DNA of 64,000 nt, taken from the NCBI RefSeq assembly GCF_014201905.1, contig NZ_JACHFM010000001.1:1192994-1256993 (forward strand). The letters run 5' to 3'. Positions 55,371 to 63,766 of this stretch are shown piece by piece. The notes beneath the pieces are model-generated. The model worked only from the letters and a program-made list of their open reading frames with translations, was not told the origin of the DNA and made no database searches. The position numbers were made by a program, and so were the translations under genes. How positions within the stretch are numbered: position 1 is the stretch's first letter; every line of letters starts with the position of its first letter. Source of the stretch: Amaricoccus macauensis (GTDB lineage Bacteria; Pseudomonadota; Alphaproteobacteria; Rhodobacterales; Rhodobacteraceae).

Positions 55371-55823
55371 TCACGCCGTCGCGGCGGTCTGCGGCTGCCA
55401 CATCTTCTCGAGCTGGTAGAACTCGCGGACTTCGGGGCGGAACACGTGGACGATGACATCGCCCGCGTCGATCAGCACCCAGTCGCCCACGTCCTTGCCC
55501 TCGATGCGCGGCACGACCCGGGCATCGGTCTTGAGCCGGTCGGCGAGCTTCTCCGAGATCGCCGACACCTGACGCGTCGAGCGACCGCTGGCGATCACCA
55601 TGTGATCGGCCATCTCGGATTTGCCTGCGAGAGGGATCGAAACGATGTCCTCGGCCTTGTCGTCATCGAGCGAGGCGAGGATCAGCGACAGCAGTGCGCT
55701 GCTGTCCGTTCGTTCCCCGAGAGGCAGGAAGGCCCCTTCGGGGGTGGTGGCCGAGGCCACCGGAGCATGATGAGTCAGCTCGACTCCTCCTAGCGGTTGC
55801 GCCGCGAAGCCCGGCGCGAGCAT
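55371..55823 (-). CDS. rsfS: Ribosomal silencing factor RsfS
   Basis: Binds L14 and blocks subunit joining when nutrients are scarce. The family core starts at LLSLILASLDDDKAEDIVSI and includes KSEMADHMVIASGRSTRQVS, EGKDVGDWVLIDAGDVIVHV and FRPEVREFYQLEKMW. The start is uncertain: ATG 55823 gives 150 residues with an unconserved leader; a GTG within APVASATTPEG is an alternative. Next gene is rlmH. Confidence 0.92.
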   Translation of the reverse strand: MLAPGFAAQPLGGVELTHHAPVASATTPEGAFLPLGERTDSSALLSLILASLDDDKAEDIVSIPLAGKSEMADHMVIASGRSTRQVSAISEKLADRLKTDARVVPRIEGKDVGDWVLIDAGDVIVHVFRPEVREFYQLEKMWQPQTAATA

Positions 55824-56112
55824 GAGTAATGTAGGGGAGATCCGGCCATTTCTCAAGGATGCGAATAGTCAAGGAAATATGTCATGCCGCGGTTGCCATG
55901 TCGGCGCCAGCGACACGTGCTTCGGGTCCGGTCCTCTCGTGCCAGGATGAGCGGCCCCGCCGCAGCAGCCGCCTGTGTTTCGCTCTGGCGGAGGCTGCCG
56001 GCCAAGAGCTCTCGAAGGCAGGTCAGCCGGTGCCTGCAGGCGCGTCAATCCCGGACGCAAGCGGTTCCCGCCGGGTCCCGGGGCAGCCGCGACCGGCTGC
56101 CCCGAAGGTCTC

Positions 56113-56997
56113 CTATGCCGCGACGAGCTGGCCGCGGACGAGCTTTTCGTAGTCGCCGGCGATCGACCGGGTGAGCTCGCCGACCTCGAAGGAGTAGTCG
56201 CCGATCGAGCCGACCGGGGTCACCTCGGCGGCGGTGCCGGTGAGCCAGCACTGCTGGAAGTCGGCCATCTCGGCGGGCTCGATGTGGCGCTCGTGCACCG
56301 TGACGCCGCGCTCCTTCAGCATCTGGACCACGGTCTGGCGGGTGATGCCATTCAGGAAGCAGTCGGGCTTCGGGGTGTGGACCTCGCCGTCCTTCACGAA
56401 GAACACGTTGGCACCGGTCGCCTCGGCGACGTAGCCGCGGTAGTCCATCATCAGCGCATCGGAGCAGCCCTTCGCCTCGGCGGCGTGCTTCGACATGGTG
56501 CAGATCATGTAGAGGCCGCCGGCCTTGGCCCGGCAGGGGATGGTCTCCGGGCTCGGGCGCTTCCACTTGGAGATGTCGAGCTTCGCGCCCTTCATCTTGG
56601 CGTCGCCGTAATAGGCGCCCCACTCCCAGACGGCGATCGCCATGCGGACCGGGTTGCGCGCGGCGGCAACGCCCATGTCCTCGCCCGAGCCGCGCCAGAT
56701 GACCGGGCGGACGTAGGCGTCGGTGAAGCCGTTCTTCTCGAGGGTCGCGACCTTCGCCGCCTCGATCTCGTCGGCGGAGAAGGGATGCGGCATGTCGAGC
56801 AGGTCGCAGGAGGCGAGCAGGCGGTCGGTATGCTCGCGGCTCTTGAAGATCGTGCCGTTGTAGCAGCGCTCGCCCTCGAAGACCGAGCTGGCGTAGTGCA
56901 TTGCATGGGTCAGCACGTGCACCTTTGCATCACGCCACGGCACGAAGCCCCCATCCATCCAGATGAAGCCATCCCGGTCGTCGTATGCACCTGCCAT
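56113..56997 (-). CDS. ilvE: Branched-chain amino acid aminotransferase
   Basis: A 294-residue fold-type IV PLP enzyme for the last step of Leu, Ile and Val synthesis. The PLP lysine is in PCRAKAGGLYMICTMSK, the phosphate-binding and carboxyl-binding elements in VFEGERCYNGTIF and VAEATGANVFFVKDGEVHTP, and the C-terminal LTGTAAEVTPVGSIGDYSF is typical. GGAGAGGACG lies upstream of ATG 56997. It is divergent from petP-petR, a neighbourhood I remember from Rhodobacter relatives. Confidence 0.95.
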   Translation of the reverse strand: MAGAYDDRDGFIWMDGGFVPWRDAKVHVLTHAMHYASSVFEGERCYNGTIFKSREHTDRLLASCDLLDMPHPFSADEIEAAKVATLEKNGFTDAYVRPVIWRGSGEDMGVAAARNPVRMAIAVWEWGAYYGDAKMKGAKLDISKWKRPSPETIPCRAKAGGLYMICTMSKHAAEAKGCSDALMMDYRGYVAEATGANVFFVKDGEVHTPKPDCFLNGITRQTVVQMLKERGVTVHERHIEPAEMADFQQCWLTGTAAEVTPVGSIGDYSFEVGELTRSIAGDYEKLVRGQLVAA

Positions 56998-57166
56998 GGC
57001 GGGCGTCCTCTCCTCGAAATAGATTGCGCGTTCCCGGTCGATTGCGACCGTTTGTTGCGTGCGGCGCCGGCCGGCGTATCATTTGGTTCTTGGAATGTCA
57101 ACATCCCTGACATAAAGTGTGACCAAGACCCGGGAGTGGGACCGAAGCGGGGGGCGGAAAATCCAG

Positions 57167-57676
57167 ATGGCGGCCGGCTTTACCACCAATCCGACGCGAA
57201 GCGAGCAGCTCCTGTTCCTGACGGACGACCAGCTCCGGCAGGGGATCGAACTCATGTACTTCGCCTATCGCGGCTTCACCGCCGACCCGGACCGAATCCT
57301 CGAAGAGCGGGAGTACGGCCGGGCGCACCACCGGGCGATCCACTTCATCAACCGCCGGCCGGGGCTGACGGTGAACGAACTCATCGACCTGCTCGGGGTG
57401 ACGAAGCAGAGCCTGAACCGGGTGCTGCGCCAACTGGTCGAGGATGGTCTCGTGGACAGCCGCGTGGGCGTCGAGGACCGCCGACACCGGAATCTCTATC
57501 TCACGGAGCCGGGACAGGCGCTGGAGCAGGAGCTGTCGGCGGCGCAGCGGCGGCGGATGCGGGCCGCGTTCTCGAACGCCGGGCCGGAGGCGGTCGCGGG
57601 CTTTCGCAAGGTGCTGGAGCAGATGATCGACCCGGAGCTGCGCGCCCGGGTGGTCGGCTGGCTCGACCGGCCGTGA
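57167..57676 (+). CDS. petP: MarR-family regulator PetP
   Basis: A 169-residue winged-helix MarR regulator: LMYFAYRGFTADPDRILEER in the dimer helix, the recognition region LTVNELIDLLGVTKQSLNRV, and a wing GVEDRRHRNLYLTEPG. With petR immediately downstream (18 bases) and petABC close by, it corresponds to PetP of Rhodobacter capsulatus. I chose ATG 57167 with GGCGGAAAA upstream; a GTG at 57119 would add 16 residues without a ribosome site. Confidence 0.88.
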   Translation: MAAGFTTNPTRSEQLLFLTDDQLRQGIELMYFAYRGFTADPDRILEEREYGRAHHRAIHFINRRPGLTVNELIDLLGVTKQSLNRVLRQLVEDGLVDSRVGVEDRRHRNLYLTEPGQALEQELSAAQRRRMRAAFSNAGPEAVAGFRKVLEQMIDPELRARVVGWLDRP

Positions 57677-57694
57677 CGCGCGGGTGAGGGGAAG

Positions 57695-58402
57695 ATGAAC
57701 GAGACCCAGACCCAGACGCACATCCTTGTTGTCGATGACGACCCGCGCCTGCGCGCGCTGCTCCAGAAGTTCCTGACGCGCAACGGGTTCATGGTGAGCG
57801 GCGCGCGCGACGCCCGGCACGCGCGCAACCTGCTCCTGAGCCTTGAGGTCGACCTCATCGTCCTCGACGTGATGATGCCGGGCGAGGACGGGATGGCGCT
57901 TACCGGCTCGCTTCGCGAGACGATGACGACGCCGATCCTGCTGCTGACCGCGCGGGGCGACGCGGAGGACCGGATTCGCGGGCTCGAGGCCGGGGCCGAC
58001 GACTATCTCGGCAAGCCGTTCGAGCCGCGCGAGCTGCTCTTGCGGATCAACGCGATCCTCCGGCGGGCGCCGAAGCCCGTGCCGCGCAACGAGCCGCCGC
58101 GCACGCTGCATCTGGGCGCCATGCGCTACGACATGGGCCGGGGCGAGCTCTGGCGCGGGCCGGAGATGATCCGGCTGACCGCCACCGAATCGATGCTCAT
58201 GCGGATGCTGGCGGCGCGGCCGCACGAGCCGGTGAGCCGGCAGGAGCTGGTAGAGGATCTGGGCGGCGGCATTGCCGAGGCGCAGGAGCGGGCGGTCGAC
58301 GTGCAGATCACCCGGCTTCGGCGCAAGCTTGAGGATGACCCGAAGGCGCCGCGCTATCTCCAGACGGTGCGGGGTTCGGGCTACATGCTGGCGCCGGACT
58401 GA
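57695..58402 (+). CDS. petR: OmpR-family response regulator PetR
   Basis: A 235-residue two-component response regulator. The receiver domain has DDD (residues 14-16), the phospho-acceptor in IVLDVMMPGEDG (Asp near 58), Thr in LLLTARG and Lys in YLGKPFEP. The C-terminal winged helix (LTATESMLMRMLAARPHEPV, AVDVQITRLRRKLEDDP) binds DNA. It is co-transcribed with petP. A histidine kinase is not encoded in this window. Its last 22 bases overlap the convergent CPBP gene. Confidence 0.92.
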   Translation: MNETQTQTHILVVDDDPRLRALLQKFLTRNGFMVSGARDARHARNLLLSLEVDLIVLDVMMPGEDGMALTGSLRETMTTPILLLTARGDAEDRIRGLEAGADDYLGKPFEPRELLLRINAILRRAPKPVPRNEPPRTLHLGAMRYDMGRGELWRGPEMIRLTATESMLMRMLAARPHEPVSRQELVEDLGGGIAEAQERAVDVQITRLRRKLEDDPKAPRYLQTVRGSGYMLAPD

Positions 58403-59283
58403 GGCGCGAGGATCCGGCGCCGGAGCGCGATCCAGACGCCCCAGGCGGCGAGGGTCAACGCGAGGTCGAGGGCGATGAGGGGGCCGGTGCCGCCTGCTCC
58501 GCCGCTGCCGGGGACGAGGATGAAGAGCGCGAGGCCGTCGAGCGTCGAGGGCGGCGAGACGACGAGGATCGCCACGACGTTCGTCGCGATGTGGATGCCG
58601 ATCGCGGCGGAGAGGTTGCCGGTGCGCACGGTGATGTCGGCAAAGAGCAGTCCCGAGAGCGTGATGGAGGCGACCGCGAGTGGCGCCGCGGCACCGTAGT
58701 CGGCCGGGTTCCAGTGCAGCGCGCCGAAGATGACGGCCGGAAGCACGAACCAGACGAGCCGCGAGCGGAAACGGGCGGCGAGGCCCTGCAACAGGTAGCC
58801 GCGAAAGAGCAACTCCTCCGCCGTGCTTTGCAGCGCGATGAGCGGCAGCGCCACGAGGGCGGTCCGGAGCCATGCGGCCACGGGCTGGCCCTGCACCGGC
58901 GGCGCGATCGCGACCGCGACGGTGCCCGAGACGGCGGCAACGCCGAGCGCGGCGCCCGCGCCGATCGCGAGCGGCCGGAGGCGGAGGCCGCCCGGCCCGA
59001 CGAGGCTCGCGAAGCTGCGGCGGTGCAGGAGCCTCACGGCGACGGAAAGACCGAGGACGAGACCGCCGAAGCTCGCGAGGAAGAGGAGAACGCCACTTGC
59101 GCCGTCGCCGGCGCGGGGCATGACGACGAGGGCCGCGCCAAACCAGCCCGCGAGGGCGAAGCCGGTGCCGGTGACGAGGCGCCAGAGTGCCGGGCGGGGG
59201 CGGGCCGGTGCCACGAAGGCCGCGAAGCGGCTGGTCAGGTGGGTGGTCGGCCGGGTGGTCCGGATGGATGGGTCAGCAGGCAT
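58381..59283 (-). CDS. CPBP-family intramembrane metalloprotease
   Basis: A 300-residue membrane protein with about eight hydrophobic segments. The three CPBP/Abi motifs are EELLFRG (EExxxR), FGALHWN (FxxxH) and HIATN (HxxxN), spaced as in type II CAAX-prenyl-endopeptidase-like proteins. The N-terminal 40 residues are basic and cytosolic. Bacterial members process or protect against peptides, but the target here is unknown. It overlaps the end of petR tail to tail. Confidence 0.88.
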   Translation of the reverse strand: MPADPSIRTTRPTTHLTSRFAAFVAPARPRPALWRLVTGTGFALAGWFGAALVVMPRAGDGASGVLLFLASFGGLVLGLSVAVRLLHRRSFASLVGPGGLRLRPLAIGAGAALGVAAVSGTVAVAIAPPVQGQPVAAWLRTALVALPLIALQSTAEELLFRGYLLQGLAARFRSRLVWFVLPAVIFGALHWNPADYGAAAPLAVASITLSGLLFADITVRTGNLSAAIGIHIATNVVAILVVSPPSTLDGLALFILVPGSGGAGGTGPLIALDLALTLAAWGVWIALRRRILAPQSGASM

Positions 59284-59411
59284 TTACGGGCCGCGGCGTT
59301 GTGACTTGAGTCCGCCCGGGGGCTCGCCTAATCCGGACGGGTCTGACGGAACGCGTCTAGACGGGATGGGGCCGGACGAGAAGCCCCCGGGTGGCGAACG
59401 GGAGGACTGCG

Positions 59412-60056
59412 ATGCGGATCGGTCGATTCGGGCGAGTGGCCTTCTGGCTTGCCGGTCTTTCGGCGCTGGCGGCCTGCGACCCGTCGATGCTGCCGGGCGG
59501 CTCGCCGAGCCGGGCGCAGTTCGACGTGGGCGGTGCGGCGGTGACGATTGCGGCGCCCCGGGGCTGGTGCCTCGATCCGTCGACGGCGCGCAAGTCCGCG
59601 GGCGGGGCGTTCGTGTTGCTGACCGACTGCGGCTTGCTCGGCAAGCCCGGGGTCGTCGACGGCCGCAAGGGCGTGGCGCTGACCGCGAGCATTTCGGACG
59701 GCAGCCTGCTCGCCGCCGAGGGCGACGCCGACGCATCGAGCGACTTCGAGGATTTCGTCACGAGCCGCGAGGGCCGCGAGGTGCTCGGGCGGAGCGGCCA
59801 GCCGGATCGGGTGCGCATCCTCGCCACACGCTCGAGTGGCGGGGTCTATTATGTGCTGGTGGAGGATCGCGGGAGGCTGCCGATCGCTGGTCTCGACCGG
59901 CAGTTCTGGCGGGCGTTTCTCGACGTGAACGGCCGCACGGTGGCGTTGTCGAGCCTCGGCTTCACCGGCGAGTCCGACGCGCAGGCCAGCCTCAACGAGC
60001 TGGCATCGCTCGCGAAGGCGATTCAGGCGGCGAACCGGGGGCGAGCCCCGGCGTGA
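59412..60056 (+). CDS. Hypothetical lipoprotein
   Basis: A 214-residue protein with a lipoprotein signal (MRIGRFGRVAFWLAGLSALAAC, Cys22) and a mature globular part: AAVTIAAPRGWCLDPSTARK, a TDCGLLGKPGVV loop, and a DFEDFVTSREGREVLGRSGQ helix. I recall similar unnamed Rhodobacterales proteins. GGGAGGAC precedes ATG 59412. It is a single gene convergent with the sugar operon at 60067. Function unknown; location predicted to be the outer or inner membrane facing the periplasm. Confidence 0.75.
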   Translation: MRIGRFGRVAFWLAGLSALAACDPSMLPGGSPSRAQFDVGGAAVTIAAPRGWCLDPSTARKSAGGAFVLLTDCGLLGKPGVVDGRKGVALTASISDGSLLAAEGDADASSDFEDFVTSREGREVLGRSGQPDRVRILATRSSGGVYYVLVEDRGRLPIAGLDRQFWRAFLDVNGRTVALSSLGFTGESDAQASLNELASLAKAIQAANRGRAPA

Positions 60057-60066
60057 CGCGGCCCGG

Positions 60067-60882
60067 TCAGTAGCCGAATTCCCGCATGGTGGCGCGGTTC
60101 GCCTTCACCGCGGCGGCAGGGTCGTCCCCGGCGGTGGCGGATTCCTCCTCGACCACGAGCCAGCCGTTGAAGCGCGGCGCGTCTGCGACGATGTCGATCA
60201 CCGCGGGAATGTCGCAGGCGCCCTCGCCCAGCATCGTCCAGGTGCCGCTGGTGTCTACATCCTTCAGGTGCAGGTATCGGATGCGCGCCTGGTGGGCGCG
60301 AAGCGTGTCGAGGATGTCCGGGTGGCCGCGCAGGATGTGCCCGGTGTCGGGGACCCAGCCCACGAGGTCGGGGTCGAGCAGGGCGAAGATCGCGTCATAG
60401 TCGGCCCGTCCGAAGAGCAGCGTGCCGTGGTGCGAACTCGGGTGCAGCGCGATCTCCACCCCGGCTGCGCGGCCGAGTTCGCCCGCGCGGTTATAGATGT
60501 CGGCGGCGACGGTGAGCTTCTCGTCGCGCGGCCCGTCGTCGACCGCGGTGGCGGAGCCGAGCGAGACCACCGCGCCGGGGAAGCGGGCGGCGAAGTCGAC
60601 CCAGCGGCGGATCGCCGCGAGGTCGGCCGCGGCCGCCGCGCCCGGGACGGTGAAGCCGGTGGGCGAGGCCACGGCGAAGGCGACGAGCGTGAGGCCGCGG
60701 GCGTCGAGCGCGCGGGCGAACGCCTCCGGCTCGTCGGCATAGGTGCCGATCATCGTGTCGGTGATCTCGATGCCGGTGTAGCCGCCGGCCGAGATCACGG
60801 CGAGAAGCTCGTCGGGCCCGCCGGTGAAGGCGGGTCCGAGCATCTCCCAGGTGAAGGTCTGGCAGGCGATGTTGAAGCTCAT
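60067..60882 (-). CDS. Sugar phosphate isomerase/epimerase family TIM barrel
   Basis: A 271-residue AP-endonuclease-2-like TIM barrel. Metal ligand regions are GYTGIEITDTMIG, VEIALHPSSHHGTL, VGWVPDTGHILRGHPDILD, YLHLKDVDT and VVEEE near the end. Such enzymes isomerise or epimerise ketoses and inositols in the cytoplasm. ATG 60882 with GGGGGGAACCGG is chosen. It is the last gene of the operon after an SDR and a CUT1 ABC transporter, so it probably acts on the imported sugar or polyol. Confidence 0.88.
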   Translation of the reverse strand: MSFNIACQTFTWEMLGPAFTGGPDELLAVISAGGYTGIEITDTMIGTYADEPEAFARALDARGLTLVAFAVASPTGFTVPGAAAAADLAAIRRWVDFAARFPGAVVSLGSATAVDDGPRDEKLTVAADIYNRAGELGRAAGVEIALHPSSHHGTLLFGRADYDAIFALLDPDLVGWVPDTGHILRGHPDILDTLRAHQARIRYLHLKDVDTSGTWTMLGEGACDIPAVIDIVADAPRFNGWLVVEEESATAGDDPAAAVKANRATMREFGY

Positions 60883-60896
60883 CCGGTTCCCCCCGG

Positions 60897-61625
60897 TTAC
60901 CGGCAGGTGTAGCCACCATCGATCGGCAGCGTGACTCCTGTGATCATGGACGCGGCGTCGGAGAGAAGGAAGGCGATTGGCGCCGCGATCTCCTCCTCGG
61001 TGGCCCAGCGGCCGAGCGGCATCTGTTCGATGAACGGGCCGGCGATCTCCGGGCGGCCCCAGTACCATGCGGAAATCGGCGTCATCACCACGGTCGGGTT
61101 CACGCTGTTCACCCGGATGCTGTACTTGCCGAGTTCGAGTGCCGAGACGCGGGTGATGCTGTCGAGGGCCGCCTTCGACGCGGCGTAGGAGATGTGGCCC
61201 CAGAGGGCCACGAGGCCGGCCTGGCTCGAGACGTTGACGATGGAGCCGCCCTTGCCGAGGCGCACCATCGACTGCGAGGCGTACTTGGTGGCGAGGAGCG
61301 CGCCCCGGGTGTTGATGGCGATGACCTTGTCGAAGACGGCGATGTCGGTCTCCATCGGTGTCGCGATCTCGCCGCCGAAGCCGCCGCAGTTGACGAGCCC
61401 CCAGAGGTCGAGGCCCTCCATCGCGCCTTTCACCTCGTCCTCGTTCGCGAGGTCGAATTGAAGGGTGCGGCAGCCGGTCTCGGCGGCGATCTTGTCGAGT
61501 GCCTCCGCCGAGCGGCCGGTGGCGATGACGTCGGCGTTCGCAGCGACGAGCTGGCGCACCGTCGCGCCGCCAATGCCGCCGCTGCCGCCGGTGACGAGGA
61601 TGGTGCGTCCGTTGAAGTCGGTCAT
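60897..61625 (-). CDS. Short-chain dehydrogenase/reductase, L-xylulose reductase/carbonyl reductase-like
   Basis: A 242-residue SDR. The cofactor site is TGGSGGIG (TGxxxGxG), Arg in ATGRSAEAL suggests NADP, and the catalytic set is Ser in VSSQAG and Tyr-Lys in YAASKAALD. The short AMEGLDLWGLVNCGGF region and the C-terminal GPFIEQMPLGRWATEEEIAA resemble the dicarbonyl/L-xylulose reductase branch, which interconverts sugars and polyols. It lies 14 bases upstream of the TIM-barrel gene and downstream of the sugar ABC genes. Confidence 0.88.
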   Translation of the reverse strand: MTDFNGRTILVTGGSGGIGGATVRQLVAANADVIATGRSAEALDKIAAETGCRTLQFDLANEDEVKGAMEGLDLWGLVNCGGFGGEIATPMETDIAVFDKVIAINTRGALLATKYASQSMVRLGKGGSIVNVSSQAGLVALWGHISYAASKAALDSITRVSALELGKYSIRVNSVNPTVVMTPISAWYWGRPEIAGPFIEQMPLGRWATEEEIAAPIAFLLSDAASMITGVTLPIDGGYTCR

Positions 61626-61715
61626 GTGGGGATTCCGAAGGGCTTGGGGTGGAGAGGGGTCGTCGGTTGGTCGGTCGCGGGAGAAGTGGCGGGGTATCGG
61701 GCGGGACGGTGCCTG

Positions 61716-61770
61716 AGCGACGGATCTGGCGGGTGACAAATCCGTCCGCGACTGCCCCTGCGAGGGGTCG
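61716..61770. repeat. Dispersed structured repeat, copy B
   Basis: This carries the same core as 2697-2745: ACGGATC, GGC, GTGACAAA, then CCGTCCGCGACTGCCC(C). ACGGAT pairs with ATCCGT around the conserved loop, and CCCC pairs with GGGG after TGCGA. It lies between the SDR start and the ABC ATPase end within one minus-strand operon. Confidence 0.65.
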
Positions 61771-61797
61771 ACGTCGACTTCTGTTGGTCGGGGGGCC

Positions 61798-62928
61798 TCA
61801 CGCAGGCACCAGTGCCGGACGGGGGGCGGGGTCGGCGGAGACGCGGCCGCCGTCGGCGTGGAAGAGGTGGCAGGCGGCCGAGGGGAAGGCGACCGGCACG
61901 CGATCGCCCGCCCGGAGCCTGCGGCCGGCGCTGTCGCGGACCACGAGAGTGCCGGCATCGGTCGCGAGGTGGATGAAGGTGTCGCTGCCGAGCATCTCGA
62001 CGAGTGCCGCCGGCGCGGTAAAGACGGGCGCCTCCGGCGTGGTGGACCCGCCCTCCGCACCGACACGCACATGCTCCGGCCGGATACCGAGCGTGACGGC
62101 GTCGCCGACCTCGACCCGGCGGGCGAGCGGCACCGCAACGGGCGTGCCAAGCCCGAGGTCGATGAGCGCGATCCGGCCGGAAAGCTCCGCCACCCTGCCG
62201 GGGAGGAAGTTCATCGCCGGTGATCCGATGAAACCCGCCACGAACAGGTTCTCCGGCCGCTCGTAGAGATCGAGCGGGCTGCCGACCTGCTCGATCCGGC
62301 CGGCGTTCATCACCACGATGCGATCGGCGAGCGTCATTGCCTCCACCTGATCGTGGGTGACGTAGATCATCGTCGAGGCAAGCTCGGCCTTCAGGCGGGC
62401 GATCTCGACCCGCATCCCCACGCGCAGCGCGGCGTCGAGGTTCGACAGCGGCTCGTCGAGCAGGAAAAGCCTCGGCTTGCGGGTGATTGCCCGGCCGATC
62501 GCCACGCGCTGGCGCTGGCCGCCGGAAAGTTCGCCCGGCCGCCGGCCGAGGAGCCGCAGGAGGCGCAGCTTTTCCGCCGCCCCGGTCACGCGCTCGCGGA
62601 TGTCGGGCCTCGGCGTCCGGGCGATCTCGAGCCCGAAGCCCATGTTCCGCTCCACGGTCATGTGCGGATAGAGCGCGTAGGACTGGAAGACCATGGCAAC
62701 TCCGCGCTCGATCGGCTCGGCCTCGCTCACGTCCTCGCCGTCGAGCCGGATGCGGCCCGAGCTGATGGATTCGAGGCCGGCGATGATGCGGAGCAGCGTC
62801 GACTTGCCGCAGCCCGACGGGCCGACGAGGACGCAGAACTCGCCGTCGCGGACCAGGAGCGACAGCTCCGGGATGACGGTGAGGGCGCCGTATCGCTTGG
62901 TGATCCGCTCGATCGAAAGCGTCGACAT
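61798..62928 (-). CDS. Sugar ABC transporter ATPase, UgpC/MsmX type
   Basis: A 376-residue ATPase. The N-terminal nucleotide-binding domain has GPSGCGKST, the signature LSGGQRQR, Walker B LFLLDEPLSNLDA and switch His in VTHDQVEA. The C-terminal OB-fold (TOBE) domain includes GIRPEHVRV and FIHLATDAGTLVVRD. It energises the two CUT1 permeases encoded just upstream; its start is 4 bases after the permease stop. The binding protein is presumably beyond the right edge. Confidence 0.95.
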   Translation of the reverse strand: MSTLSIERITKRYGALTVIPELSLLVRDGEFCVLVGPSGCGKSTLLRIIAGLESISSGRIRLDGEDVSEAEPIERGVAMVFQSYALYPHMTVERNMGFGLEIARTPRPDIRERVTGAAEKLRLLRLLGRRPGELSGGQRQRVAIGRAITRKPRLFLLDEPLSNLDAALRVGMRVEIARLKAELASTMIYVTHDQVEAMTLADRIVVMNAGRIEQVGSPLDLYERPENLFVAGFIGSPAMNFLPGRVAELSGRIALIDLGLGTPVAVPLARRVEVGDAVTLGIRPEHVRVGAEGGSTTPEAPVFTAPAALVEMLGSDTFIHLATDAGTLVVRDSAGRRLRAGDRVPVAFPSAACHLFHADGGRVSADPAPRPALVPA

Positions 62929-62932
62929 GGGG

Positions 62933-63766
62933 TCAGCCTTTCACCGCGCCGGCGAGCAACCCGCCCACGAACGCGCGCTGCACGATGATATAGAGCAGGA
63001 CCAGCGGCAGCGCGATCAGCGTCAGCACGGCGAAGAGCGCGCCGGGGTTCGACATGTAAAGACCCGAGTACTGCATCGGCACGATCGTCAACGTCTTCAT
63101 CTCCGCCTCGGTCATCACGATGAGGGCAAGGAAGAACTCGTTCCACGTGACGATGAACTGCCAGATCGCCACGAAGACGAGGGCGGGACGCACCAGCGGC
63201 AGTGCCACGTGCCAGTAGGTCTGCCACGCGGTGCAGCCATCGACGCGCGCCGCCTCGAAGAGCTCGGAGGGCGCGTCCTCCATGAACGCCTTGAGGATGA
63301 CGATGCCGAAGGGCACGCCGAGGGCGGCATAGGGAAAGATCAGGCCCCAGTAGGTGTTCACCCAGCCGAAGGTCCTGAGCAGGATCGCGAGCGGCAGGAC
63401 CAGCGAGGCGAGCGGCACCATGAGCGTGGTCAGGAGCGTCGCATAGAGCACCGTCACGCCGCGCAGCCGCAGCACCGCCGCGGCGAAGGCAAAGAGCGAC
63501 GAGGCGGCGACGACGATGGCGACGGTTGCGAGAGTGACAACGAGGGTGTTGAGAAAGATCCGCCCGAGCGGGTTGTCGCGGATCACCATGACGAAGTTGT
63601 CGAAGGTGACGGGCCAGGTGAAGAGCGCGGGGTCGAACGCCTGCGCCGGTGTGCGCAGGCCGACCGACAGCATGTAGATCTGCGGCACCATCCAGAGCGC
63701 GAGGACGAGAAAGAGCACCGCATGGACGGTGAGGCTGCGGAGCCTGGCGCGGGTGGCAGGGGTCAT
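62933..63766 (-). CDS. Carbohydrate ABC transporter permease, MalG type
   Basis: A 277-residue permease with six membrane segments (VHAVLFLVLALWMVPQIYML first). The EAA coupling loop is EAARVDGCTAWQTYWHVALP, followed by LVRPALVFVAIWQFIVTWNE, typical of MalG/UgpE CUT1 proteins. The start overlaps the stop of the upstream permease (ATGA). Its partners are the MalF-like fragment at the window edge and the UgpC-type ATPase. Confidence 0.95.
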   Translation of the reverse strand: MTPATRARLRSLTVHAVLFLVLALWMVPQIYMLSVGLRTPAQAFDPALFTWPVTFDNFVMVIRDNPLGRIFLNTLVVTLATVAIVVAASSLFAFAAAVLRLRGVTVLYATLLTTLMVPLASLVLPLAILLRTFGWVNTYWGLIFPYAALGVPFGIVILKAFMEDAPSELFEAARVDGCTAWQTYWHVALPLVRPALVFVAIWQFIVTWNEFFLALIVMTEAEMKTLTIVPMQYSGLYMSNPGALFAVLTLIALPLVLLYIIVQRAFVGGLLAGAVKG

